Assembly (NCBI GenBank): GCA_036873755.1
Contig: JAVTVY010017392.1
Coordinates: 124,001-188,000, forward strand
Direction of reading: 5' to 3'
From: Hanleya hanleyi
Taxonomy: Eukaryota; Mollusca; Polyplacophora; Lepidopleurida; Hanleyidae
DNA: 64,000 bases
Shown in pieces: positions 12,952 to 21,106 of the stretch. Numbering within the stretch: position 1 is the first letter of the stretch; every line of letters starts with the position of its first letter. A program made the translations under genes and the position numbers. Below the pieces are notes generated by a model. The model made no database searches, was not told where the DNA came from, and was given only the letters and a program-made list of their open reading frames with translations.

Positions 12952-14190
12952 CCCCTATCAAATATTTCGCTGTCAAATCATGGGTGGAATTGTTGTGTAT
13001 ACGCTGAAGCTTTCCGACGTGATAAGTTATTATGTTACGGTCACTTTGGGATATTTGCCTAGTAGTAATAAGTACAAATCATCATGGAAAATTACAACAT
13101 TTGCGTCTTTACGTTTTCTGTCTAATTTGTTGCGCGCACTTATCTTGCTTCAAGGCTCATGAAATGAATTTGTGTTAATATACTGATATATTTCAATAAC
13201 GTGTAAGGACTATTATTTTCTGATGGCATTGGTTGTTGTATCTATTCACACAGCTAAGAGATAACGCGCGCAAGTTTGGACCTAAACAATGTTTTCTGCT
13301 TAAAAACTAAGAAACTAAGGTTAGCATATGAATTAGCAAACAAGCACTTTGCGTTAAATTTGGGACTGATTGTAGAAGCGACGAGATAGGGGTGGTGGCG
13401 GGTATGGTGGCCGATAAGGGCCACCGCAAGCAACCGAACACAATCGACATCACAAAACACGAAATCAGCATTCCTTCTAAAATTTGTAATATTCGTACAA
13501 TGGGACATATTAGCACTAAGCAATCATCAAGTTTACCTTTGTAAGATTGTCTGAATTAGCTGTAACTGAAGTTGCAAAAGGTCAATCCATGTTGAAAGAG
13601 ACGGACAATGAAACTGTACAATTAATGGGTTCCTCTTTTTCTTTATGGTAATATATTTAATTTTAGCAGTGTACGCGGCCGTCCTCGTGAACAACCGACT
13701 ATACACAGGATATAGGTTCAGACATGGGAATCTGATTAAACATTCAGTAGGCAAACATCGCCCATGAAGAACTTGCTCCTCCCAAATGCGTTTCTCATTA
13801 TACATGAATGTTGACACCCACCGCAATGTACGTATGAAACACACCTGTAGAAATACAAGATTCTTGCAAGAAATAAAGCCTTCAAGTCCAGTGTTGCCTA
13901 CAAAATAACATACAATAAGTAAACAACCACACATCGCGCTTGCACCACTGAATCACTCGCCCTTCACACTGACAAGCAAAGGGTATTTCCAGGTATTCCC
14001 TAGACCAATGGTCTGACATCCTTTAATTGACATTCTCCTAACCCTGAGATATTTCGCCTAGTACAAGTATATTTTTTGGTATGTAATATTCGTCATCCAA
14101 CCAGAGGCCCACTTGACGAACATACTTCTTTTATAATCGATGTGATACAGTCATGCTGAAAGGATGCATCAATTGGTCGTACTCACACAA
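12952..14190. other. No supported gene
   Basis: AT-rich host DNA up to the Polinton insertion. A 133-codon minus-strand frame (13533-13934) translates to an unremarkable mixture with no domain, and I do not call it. Confidence 0.4.
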
Positions 14191-14191
14191 A

Positions 14192-14197
14192 GGCGTA
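14192..14197 (+). repeat. Left target-site duplication GGCGTA
   Basis: GGCGTA immediately precedes the left terminus (AGTAGTAGTGTAAGAG) and recurs exactly after the right terminus at 32455-32460. Six-bp duplications are the rule for Polinton integrases. Confidence 0.93.
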
Positions 14198-14546
14198 AGT
14201 AGTAGTGTAAGAGTAAATTGATGCCCGTTGACCTTTGACCTCAGAAATTTGCATATGACGTCACTTCCGGTTGGGCCGACTGAGGCGTGACCTTTGGATA
14301 TGTCCAGACTTATTTGTTATGTACTGGAGTTTTTCCCTGGCATGCCGCCATGTTGTAGGCGCCATGTTGTAGCCGCCATGTTGGACAATTGTTGTAGAAA
14401 AACGTATAAAAGGAGGAGATTTTTAGTGGTTTGGTGTATTCATTGCACTACCCTACGGAGCTCTCTGACCTACCTTTCTGCTTGCCTAGCCTGCTTGCCT
14501 GCCTGCCTGCCTGCTTGCCTGTATGAGACGTGGAGAAGGTTTTCAT
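14198..14546 (+). repeat. Left terminal inverted repeat
   Basis: Matches the reverse complement of 32023-32454. Inside are an octamer ATTTGCAT (14247-14254), CRE TGACGTCA (14256-14263), an adjoining ETS-like CTTCCGG, three GCCGCCATGTTG-type units (from about 14341), TATAAAAG (14405-14412), and a CCTG-rich leader up to the ATG at 14523. The repeat runs past that ATG: ATGAGACGTG, AGAAG and TTTTC are shared with the start of the polymerase gene. Confidence 0.93.
14405..14412 (+). promoter_or_regulatory. TATA box in left TIR
   Basis: TATAAAAG, within the TIR and about 110 bp upstream of the CARD-gene ATG at 14523. The same box on the opposite strand (32191-32198) serves the polymerase gene. Confidence 0.7.
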
Positions 14547-15227
14547 TTTACCAGTGCAACTTCACCAGCCTATTACACCGTAGCAGCTACTGACCAGCCT
14601 GAGCCCACAGTCATGGAGTCACCCCAGCGAGTTAAGCTTCAACAGCACCGTGTTCGCCTCATTGATGAGATGCAGCATGTGGCCGAACTATGTGATCTGC
14701 TTATGGAGGAAAACATACTCCTGAAACACGGTGTCGAAGATATCATGGCGCAGAACACCACTTCACGACAAAACAGAGCCCTCGTCGACGATCTACTGCG
14801 CCGTGGCCCCTATGCATTTCTAGCCTTCGTGGAGGCGCTGAAGAAGACGGGAAATGAAGAACTAGCAGATCTACTTCAAGCCCAGGATTCAGAAGATGAT
14901 ATCTTAGTCATGGACATCACCGACCAGCGTACAGCTACCAAACTTCAAGAAGTAGCAGATCTACTTGAAACCCAGGAGCGTACAGCTAGCAAACGTACGC
15001 ACCCAGAGTCTGGTGTACCTGCCAAACGCGGTGCACGATCCAAACGACCCCGACTAACACATTTAGAAATACCTGAGCAAGTGCTTCAGCCAATGTCCCA
15101 GCAAGTGCCTGAGCCAGCGAAAGAAGAAGAGGTGCAACTTCCTATGTCTGTGCAGGAGATCAATGACATTATCAACAGGCCTACCAGGCTGCCCACACGA
15201 ACACTTGGGAGCTCTCACCCTATTTAA
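14523..15227 (+). CDS. CARD-domain protein
   Basis: A 234-residue protein. Residues about 31-120 read as a caspase-recruitment domain: the pattern L-x2-H-R-V-x-L-I-D-E-M, then LCDLLMEENIL, GVEDIMAQ, NRALVDDLLRRGPYAFLAFV and EALKKTG. It closely matches the six-helix CARD of adaptors and caspases such as CRADD and caspase-9. The rest is charged and probably disordered, with a basic nuclear-localisation-like patch (KRGARSKRPR, near residue 172). CARDs mediate homotypic binding in apoptosis and innate-immune complexes, so a host-modulating decoy role is my inference. The start lies in TIR-derived sequence; a second in-frame ATG at 14613 precedes the domain and may be the true start, since the first 28 codons recur at 18174-18258 inside another gene. 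Confidence 0.85.
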   Translation: MRRGEGFHFTSATSPAYYTVAATDQPEPTVMESPQRVKLQQHRVRLIDEMQHVAELCDLLMEENILLKHGVEDIMAQNTTSRQNRALVDDLLRRGPYAFLAFVEALKKTGNEELADLLQAQDSEDDILVMDITDQRTATKLQEVADLLETQERTASKRTHPESGVPAKRGARSKRPRLTHLEIPEQVLQPMSQQVPEPAKEEEVQLPMSVQEINDIINRPTRLPTRTLGSSHPI

Positions 15228-15229
15228 CT

Positions 15230-15910
15230 GTGAGTGTCAAAGACGAGGAAGTGCATTTTAACGCTCCGGCCTGGGACGGCAAACCAGCTAAGCATATCGC
15301 CTTGACGTTCGACACCTGGCTAAAACTACAGACCATTGATTACGCCATCGATGCGGTCATTGACCACCAGGGGAGTGACGAAGCGAAATTTTATGTGGGT
15401 GACGACATCTTTGTCAGCTGTTCTAGATTCAACGACATGCTCCTGGTGCATATACGGAAATGGAAAATGAGGTCAGATACGCAAGAGCGTGTTCCTTGTC
15501 CCCAGGGCGTCACCTTGAAAATAACGGCGTGGCGGAAGCTGCAGAGTCTCACAGCTATAATTTATGAAGCCCTGTCTGACCAGGTGTCTCAGTATATTTA
15601 TAAAAAGTACATCGACACATTCCTGGATCATCTCAGACCTCGCATTCGACACTTGCGTATACAGCAATGTGCAGGCTGTGTGAACAAGGACGGGGTCTTC
15701 AACACGCATACGTGTGTGGACAATAGTATACCATCAGATGCGCTCATCACTCAGGCACTACAGGACGTGACCGAGTTGCAAATTGCCCTGGCATTGGAAG
15801 CTGCCTGTCCACCCAGAATTCCACGTGAACAGATTGCTACCTTCATGTACGTGCACAAGGGGCGGAAAGACGATGATGAGTTCAAACAAGTCTTGTTGCA
15901 TAAATATTGA
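15230..15910 (+). CDS. PC4-like ssDNA-binding repeat protein
   Basis: About 226 codons. The central part (FYVGDDIFVSCSRFNDMLLV, IRKW, GVTLKITAWRKLQSL) follows the PC4/Sub1 fold pattern: beta strands, a V-x-I-R-x-W/Y strand, a G-x-x-L-x-x-x-x-W turn, then a helix. The N-terminal part repeats the second half (HIALTFDTWLKLQTIDYAID). PC4 proteins bind single-stranded DNA and act in transcription or replication. There is no ATG at the front: the frame opens on GTG and continues upstream, overlapping the end of the CARD frame, so it may once have been fused to it or need splicing. A Cys pair (QQCAGC) and C-terminal helices follow. The stop lies inside a tandem duplication. Confidence 0.6.
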   Translation: MSVKDEEVHFNAPAWDGKPAKHIALTFDTWLKLQTIDYAIDAVIDHQGSDEAKFYVGDDIFVSCSRFNDMLLVHIRKWKMRSDTQERVPCPQGVTLKITAWRKLQSLTAIIYEALSDQVSQYIYKKYIDTFLDHLRPRIRHLRIQQCAGCVNKDGVFNTHTCVDNSIPSDALITQALQDVTELQIALALEAACPPRIPREQIATFMYVHKGRKDDDEFKQVLLHKY

Positions 15911-16256
15911 ACATTTCAAGTCTTGTTGCATTGAAAACATTCAGACATTACCGTATTCCTACATTCTATGTTCATTCTACGTTCATTGAAGCGCCTTGAT
16001 AGCGTATAATTGTATTTAAAAAATTCAATACCCAGAGTCTACTGTGGTGAAGACGTTCATTCTACTGTGTTAGTCTTGTTGCATAAATATTGAACATTTC
16101 AAGTCTTGTTGCATTGAAACATTCAGACATTATCGTATTCCTACATTCTATGTTCATTCTATGTTCATTGAAGCGCCTTGATAGCGTATAATTGTATTAA
16201 AATTCAATACCCAGAGTCTACTGTGGTGAAGACGTTCATTCTATTATGTTAATAAA
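15889..16256 (+). repeat. 183-bp tandem duplication with polyA signal
   Basis: Two copies (about 15889-16071 and 16072-16250) of a segment beginning CAAGTCTTGTTGCATAAATA, which includes the last codons and stop of the PC4-like frame. AATAAA at 16251-16256 follows the second copy and probably ends that transcript. Confidence 0.85.
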
Positions 16257-16466
16257 AATAGTAGAAAATTCAATATGGGTGTTAGTGTTCATTGAGTGTG
16301 GTGATGGGAGCTGGTGTTTTTTGTGCTTTGAGTTAGAAGTTTCCTCTTTCGAAAAGATTGGTGGCCCTGAAAAGGGACTTTGAAAAGTGTTTTATCACAC
16401 TGTTTTACGGGCGGTAAATTTTCTTCACCCCGGACACCCACACCGTACACACAGGACACTTTATCT

Positions 16467-17099
16467 TTAAATGCAGTTCCTCCGTCTCACTGCACTGGCA
16501 CGCCCCCCTATACATGTTAGGGATACCCAGCATTCCCGACATAGGCATAGGTGACCGCACGGGAATAGGGCGTACATGGTCTCTTCGATGTTACACACGC
16601 TACAGGTGGATTTATTCTCTTCCTTAGTCAGATCTCGACGTAGTTTACACTTCTCCTCTTCCAATTGATCAATGTGTTCGTTCATTTGATCAATCTGTTC
16701 GTTCAGGCGGACCATCTCGGTCCAAGAGGGTGGTGTTGTCATTCCTGTTGTTGTTGTAGCTGGCGTTGTGGTAACCGGCGTTGTCATTCCTGTTTCCGTA
16801 GCCGGCGTTGTGGTAGCTGGCGTTTGGGTAGCCGCTGTATTTGCTGGGGGTCTACTGTTTAACCACTCTATCTCGGGGAGTTCTTCATCGTCCGTGACAT
16901 CCTCATCGTCCATAGCGTCCCTGACCTCTTGGTCTTGTTGTTCACTTCGCCGTCTCAACGTATCGGCAATATGATGTTCATGCACCCGCTGTAAGCTGGT
17001 AATTATTGTCACATGATCGCCATCTTCTTCACTGGTAATCACCTCCCTACGTTCTCTAGGATCTTGTGCGTTGAATAACCTCCGTCTGGTAGTCATCAT
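16467..17099 (-). pseudogene. RING-finger protein (leftward paralogue, frame-broken)
   Basis: A 210-codon minus-strand frame. The N-terminus is charged (EEDGDHV, DDEDVTDDEELPEIEW). The middle is a Thr/Pro repeat (TTPATTTTG) and a coiled coil (LNEQIDQMNEHIDQLEEEK). It then enters a RING: CSVC, 11 residues, FPCGHLCLCREC. The distal zinc ligands (CPVC) are not in this frame but occur just downstream in another frame near 16454-16465. The break falls at a run of six G/C at about 16505-16510, so it is either a recent indel or a sequencing error. The RING resembles the C-terminal E3-ligase RING of IAP proteins. It is the mirror-image paralogue of the gene at 17829-18682. Confidence 0.7.
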
Positions 17100-17138
17100 G
17101 TAGTTGTGAATGAATGGCTAGATACTGCGCGTTATTTA

Positions 17139-17148
17139 TAGTCTAGGC
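17139..17148 (-). promoter_or_regulatory. TATA-type promoter of leftward RING gene
   Basis: On the minus strand, ACTATAAATA lies about 45 bp upstream of the ATG at 17099. The leader between them (GTATCTAGCCATTCATTCAC) is identical to that of the rightward gene at 17829. Confidence 0.7.
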
Positions 17149-17149
17149 G

Positions 17150-17188
17150 GCCATGTTGTAGCCGCCATGTTGTAGCCGCCATGTTGGA
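17150..17188. repeat. GCCGCCATGTTGTA units between the RING genes
   Basis: Three 14-bp units of the same type as in both TIRs, immediately upstream of the leftward RING promoter. The core matches the known YY1 consensus GCCGCCATNTTG. Confidence 0.75.
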
Positions 17189-17206
17189 AAATGGCGCGCG
17201 GACGTC

Positions 17207-17602
17207 GATTTTTAGACCCGTAACGTTATGGATAGGTTGGTGTGGAAAACCCAGTACACTTGAAATAAATCGGTTTACCTCCGTAAAAATACGTGAGGTG
17301 TGTTCCTCACAGCCTTATAATGTCACCCTGAAAATTGCAGCAGGTTTATCGAAAGAAAAGTAGGAATTTTTATCCTATCACGCGGGCTACGGTAACACAG
17401 CCATTGACATGCATAGCTGTACTCACATTTGCCTTCACACTGTATAGTGCTGTGTTACCGTAGCCCTGCTGCGATTTTCAGGGTGACATTATAAGGCTGT
17501 CAGGAACACACCTCACGTATTTTTACGGAGGTAAACCGATTTATTTCAAGTGTACCGGGTTTTCCACACCACCCTATCCATAACGTTACGGGTCTAAAAA
17601 TC
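17207..17602. repeat. Large inverted repeat between divergent RING genes
   Basis: Left arm about 17207-17401 and right arm about 17448-17602 are reverse complements, for example ACCCGTAACGTTATGGATAG against CTATCCATAACGTTACGGGT, and CTACGGTAACACAGC against GCTGTGTTACCGTAG. The central spacer is about 46 bp, and the left arm has about 40 bp that the right lacks. Homology resumes outside the arms, through the two promoters and genes. Confidence 0.9.
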
Positions 17603-17782
17603 TAGTTGCCCTAGTTCAAGTTGAAATGAATTTTACACGTCCACTCGCATTTATTGCAAAATGACACCGGTTTAAAGTTGCAAAAGAAACACAAAATTTC
17701 TGCGAGCCTAAGCCAGCGCAGTATTTTGATGGAGAGATTTCGCTGACGTCCGCGCGCTCATGCGCGTGCTCTACGGTTAGAC

Positions 17783-17790
17783 TATAAAAA
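17783..17790 (+). promoter_or_regulatory. TATA-type promoter of rightward RING locus
   Basis: ACTATAAAAAAA lies about 45 bp upstream of the ATG at 17829, with the same leader as the leftward gene. A GACGTCCGCGCGC element at about 17745-17757 sits just upstream; it recurs in the tandem repeats at 20050-20870. Confidence 0.7.
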
Positions 17791-17828
17791 AAGCGCGCAG
17801 TATCTAGCCATTCATTCACAACTACATC

Positions 17829-18389
17829 ATGGATATGGCTGAAACCATGGATATTGATGGAGCCATTGATAACCTATTACAAGAGCTATTGATAGATAAT
17901 GAACTACAACACCAACCGGTAGAGAAGAATTTCATCGATATGGTACACGATGAAGATTGGATGGGTAATATATTACGAGACCTATTCATAGATGAACAAC
18001 AACAACAACAACACCAACCGATACAGGGTGGCGATATTGAACACGACGAAGGAGCACAAGTGGCAGCGGATGTCACCGCACTCCAATACCAACGGTTTGA
18101 CCGAGTGCTAGAAGATATCTTCCAACAACATGAAGAACAAAGCCTCCAAGCTCAACGCCTACCCGATGAATTTATGAAACGTGGAGCTTTTCATTTTACC
18201 AGTGCAACTTCATCAGCCTATTACACCGTAGCAGCTACTGACCAGCCTGAACCCACAGAAAAAGGGGGGAAAAAAGAACAAGAACAGATGGCTATTTTAC
18301 AGCCGCCATTACTGGGAGAAGACCAAGAAAAAACAGAAAAAACAGAAAAGAGATGTTTAAAAGAGACAAAAGAGACAAGAAACAACTAG
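17829..18389 (+). CDS. Acidic Gln-rich protein, N-terminal part of RING locus
   Basis: 186 codons from the first ATG of a strong TATA-driven leader. Acidic and helical (DGAIDNLLQELLIDNELQ) with a Gln run (DEQQQQQHQ), then FQQHEEQSLQAQRL. Codons about 116-143 (18174-18258) are a near copy of the start of the CARD gene (shared FHFTSATS and AYYTVAATDQPEPT). The frame then runs into a Lys/Glu-rich stretch and stops, while a RING begins in an overlapping frame at 18353. By analogy with the leftward paralogue, whose N-terminal region and RING share one frame, this was probably one protein. The frame change lies in the A- and G-rich runs at 18258-18350. Confidence 0.6.
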   Translation: MDMAETMDIDGAIDNLLQELLIDNELQHQPVEKNFIDMVHDEDWMGNILRDLFIDEQQQQQHQPIQGGDIEHDEGAQVAADVTALQYQRFDRVLEDIFQQHEEQSLQAQRLPDEFMKRGAFHFTSATSSAYYTVAATDQPEPTEKGGKKEQEQMAILQPPLLGEDQEKTEKTEKRCLKETKETRNN

Positions 18390-18682
18390 AACACATTCAA
18401 GAAATGGAGGACTACTCTACCGCAATAAGAAGAAGACTGGCACCAGACGCAATATGGAAACCACCACAGTATTTACGCTGTGTGGAATGCTCTAGAGGCT
18501 TTGCTAAATATGCCATTTTTCCATGCGGCCATCAAGCCCTGTGTCCATCCTGTATTCACAGACATGCCCACCGAACAACAGAGCAGCCTATGTCCACTGA
18601 CACCCCCCTAGAGTGTAAACTCATCGTCCTCGACTGTCCGGTGTGTGCCCAGAGGCGAAGAAACCTGACCCGAACGATGTAA
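18353..18682 (+). CDS. RING-finger E3-like domain, rightward copy
   Basis: 109 codons. After a basic start (MFKRDKRDKKQ) comes a complete RING set: CVEC, 9 residues, FPCGH, QALCPSC, a long 27-residue loop, then CPVC. The FPCGH-x2-LC-x2-C form is like IAP-type E3 ligase RINGs, apart from the unusually long loop before the last pair. E3 activity is inferred from the fold, not shown. It overlaps the end of the upstream acidic frame by 37 bases in another frame, so it may be its displaced C-terminus. A GGCCCTTTTCAGGGCC hairpin lies just downstream. Confidence 0.7.
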   Translation: MFKRDKRDKKQLEHIQEMEDYSTAIRRRLAPDAIWKPPQYLRCVECSRGFAKYAIFPCGHQALCPSCIHRHAHRTTEQPMSTDTPLECKLIVLDCPVCAQRRRNLTRTM

Positions 18683-18689
18683 CCCCTTA

Positions 18690-19424
18690 CATTTTCCAAA
18701 GGCCCTTTTCAGGGCCACCCAATCTTTCGAAAGAGGATGAAGCTTCTAATTCAAAGCACAAAATAACACCAACTCCTGCACATGCGCACACACACACACA
18801 CACACACACCTAGGTAACAATAGGTAACAATAGGTAAATAACACTTAGTCAATGAAAAACTTCCTACTAACAGCGCCCAGGTATTAGTATGAATGTACGG
18901 TAACCGAATAATGCCGGAAATAGCCGAGTGTAAAAAAAAATTCGTGGTGGGGAGATGGGTAAATGAGAGAGGGTGAGGAGATTGAGTACTACAGAGGTGG
19001 GTCCCGGAAATAGCCGAGTGTAAAAAAAATTGTTTTGATGGGTGAGGTGAGGGAGATTGGTAAAATCATAGAGGGGGAGAGGGGGCATTTTGCGAGGGTT
19101 GGCCCTGATAAAAAGGAGGACGGTTTAGGGGTTGGCCCTGAATTTTGTTTGCATGGGTTGGCCCTGAACACTGAGAAAAAAAACTGTGTGTTGGAAGGCG
19201 AAGGGTTTGGCCCTGAAAAGGACCGTTAAGGGGCAGGGATTTTTTGGGGGGTTGGAGATTGGTAATCATAGAATATAGAGGAGAGGAGATTCACCCATGT
19301 AGGACCTGATTTGAATTCAATGTGCCAAGTTAGAAGTTCCCCTTTCGGTAGATTGGGGTGGCCCTGAAAAGGGCCGTTAAGGTCAATTTGTTTACCCTGT
19401 TTTATTCAGGGGGAGTTTGCCTGT
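18690..19424. repeat. Low-complexity spacer with GGCCCTGA hairpin motifs
   Basis: No gene. It holds a (CA)n tract (about 18787-18808), TAGGTAACAA repeats, two copies of CCGGAAATAGCCGAGTGTAA about 86 bp apart (18917 and 19003), and several GGTTGGCCCTGA motifs (about 19097-19220). A GGCCCTGAAAAGGGCC hairpin is centred at about 19365-19380. Confidence 0.7.
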
Positions 19425-19847
19425 TTACTCCAAACTGCTGACGGAAAAGTAGCGGCCAGGTTCCAACCGGTAACGGTGTTGTTGTTGTTGGTCATCGACA
19501 TCATCTATGGGGAGATCGTCTACAAACGATGCGGGTTGTATTTGTCCGATGTCGATGAATTCCGGCTGGACTTGTGGACGAGGTTGTCGTTGTTGTTGTA
19601 CCTCATCCAGGGTCTCTCGCAGATGGATCAACCACTCCTCATCCGACAGAGTTCTAGCTAGCACGATGAGGGCGTGGAGAACTGTCCCTGCTTCCCGTGT
19701 GAAGTTGTTGTTCACTTGCCGGCACCATTGCTGTATTTCCCCTAGCCAGAAGGCTTTAATGGCTTTCGCCACCTCGGCTCTCTGCCTCTTCGCCTCTACC
19801 ATCCGCCCCGAAGCCTTGGTCGTGGACATCTTGGCCACCCTGTTCAT
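19425..19847 (-). CDS. Hypothetical helical protein
   Basis: A 140-residue minus-strand protein, not recognised. It is basic at the N-terminus (KASGRMVEAKRQRAEVAKAI), predicted helical through WCRQVNNNFTREAGTVLHAL and ARTLSDEEWLIHLRETLDEV, then Gln-rich and acidic (DDLPIDDVDDQQQQ). It has its own TATA box (TATAAAAT near 19923-19930, minus strand) about 75 bp upstream and the GGCCCTGAAAAGGGCC hairpin just downstream, which supports a real transcription unit. The small all-helical size would suit an adaptor-type domain, but I see no diagnostic motif. Confidence 0.55.
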   Translation of the reverse strand: MNRVAKMSTTKASGRMVEAKRQRAEVAKAIKAFWLGEIQQWCRQVNNNFTREAGTVLHALIVLARTLSDEEWLIHLRETLDEVQQQRQPRPQVQPEFIDIGQIQPASFVDDLPIDDVDDQQQQHRYRLEPGRYFSVSSLE

Positions 19848-20049
19848 TTTTTCCTGCTGCAGTCTATAGATCTTGACAGTCTGGCAAAGGTATTTGGAAT
19901 GACGCTTGCCACGCGGCCCCGGATTTTATACTGAAAGTAGAGTAGATTTTCATTGGCTGTTTCAACGGAGGTGATGCTCCTTCATTGGTTCTTTTATCGA
20001 TCGCTCATTTGTTTTTTATCGATAGCTCTTTGGCTCTTTTTGTCGACTG

Positions 20050-20870
20050 CTGATTGGCCAATATAGCGCGTAGCATACCTTCCTGGGTTAATTTTCAATC
20101 CTCACATTTTGCACAAAATTGGCTATGGCAAATTCCCATGTTAAATCCATTCGTATCTCTATAACATTAGGGTTGGCCCTGAAACATTTTTTCGTTGTGG
20201 GTCTCAGCCAGCGCGCGGACGTCGGTGCAATTCGCGACGTCCGCGCGCACATACCTTCCTGGGTTAATTTTCAATCCTCACATTTTGCACAAAATTGGCT
20301 ATGGCAAATTCCCATGTTAAATCCATTCGTATCTCTATAACATTAGGGTTGGCCCTGAACAATTTTCCGTTGTGGGTCTCAGCCAGCGCGCGGACGTCAG
20401 CGAAAGTCGCCACGTCCGCGCGCACATACCTTCCTGGGTTAATTTTCAATCCTCACATTTTACATAAAATTGCTATAGCAAATTCCTATGTTAAATCCAT
20501 TCGTATCTCTATAACATTAGAGTTGAACTACGCGTCGCTGATTGGTCCAATTTTAGGCGCCACTGATGCCTGCTGGGTCACGTCAGAATCCTCACTTTTT
20601 GCGCAAAATTGCTATGGCAAATTCCCAGGTTAAATCCATTCATATCTTTATAACATTAGGGCTGGCCCTGAAAATTTTTCAGCTGGTCTGAGCCAGCGCG
20701 CGGACGTCAGCGAAATTCGCGACGTTCGCGCGCTCTAGCCGAATGCATGTGCAGCTATGTATTGGTGCGAGTGATGCATCCTGGGTCACGTCAGAATCCT
20801 CTGATTTTGCACAAAATTGGCTATGGCAAATTCCCAGGTTAAATCCATTCCTATCTCTATAATATTACAG
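20050..20870 (+). repeat. About 175-bp tandem repeats with GC-rich palindromes
   Basis: Five units, starting near 20074, 20250, 20424, 20564 and 20772. They share CCTCACATTTTGCACAAAAT, GCTATGGCAAATTCCC, GTTAAATCCATTC and TTGGCCCTGAA. Three carry a palindrome built on GCGCGCGGACGTC: 20211-20248 (14-bp perfect arms), 20386-20423 and 20696-20733. Noncoding; a candidate origin or enhancer. Confidence 0.9.
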
Positions 20871-21106
20871 CCCGAATGATCACCGACTTTCAAGAAGGTA
20901 GGGGAAAAATAAAAAAAACTATAACGTATACGGGTACGGATAGAGAGAGGCGCGAAAAAAATTATAACGTGTACGGCTACGGACTAGGGGTTTAATAGAC
21001 ACTACCGAGTGATCACGGACTTTCACGAAGGGGGGAAAAAACCCCCACAACTTGGACCCTTCAATATATACAGGCCTGCCTCGTCGGTGTTTTGTCATTC
21101 ACCACC
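20871..21106 (+). promoter_or_regulatory. Promoter region of second PC4-like gene
   Basis: Contains duplicated blocks (ATAACGTATACGG and ATAACGTGTACGG; GATCACCGACTTTC and GATCACGGACTTTC). An AATATATA TATA-like box at 21063-21070 lies about 40 bp before the ATG. Confidence 0.55.

Noticed and set aside
13533..13934. 133-codon minus-strand ORF just left of the Polinton
   Set aside because: No domain, promoter or splice evidence; ordinary composition for AT-rich noncoding DNA.
14198..14546. TSD placed at AGTAGT/ATTACT by starting the TIR at AGTGTAAGAG
   Set aside because: Those hexamers differ. Extending the TIR by six bases gives an exact GGCGTA pair instead.
16665..16974. Plus-strand frames opposite the RING gene
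   Set aside because: They are antisense shadows of the Thr/Pro and acidic coding repeats of the minus-strand gene.
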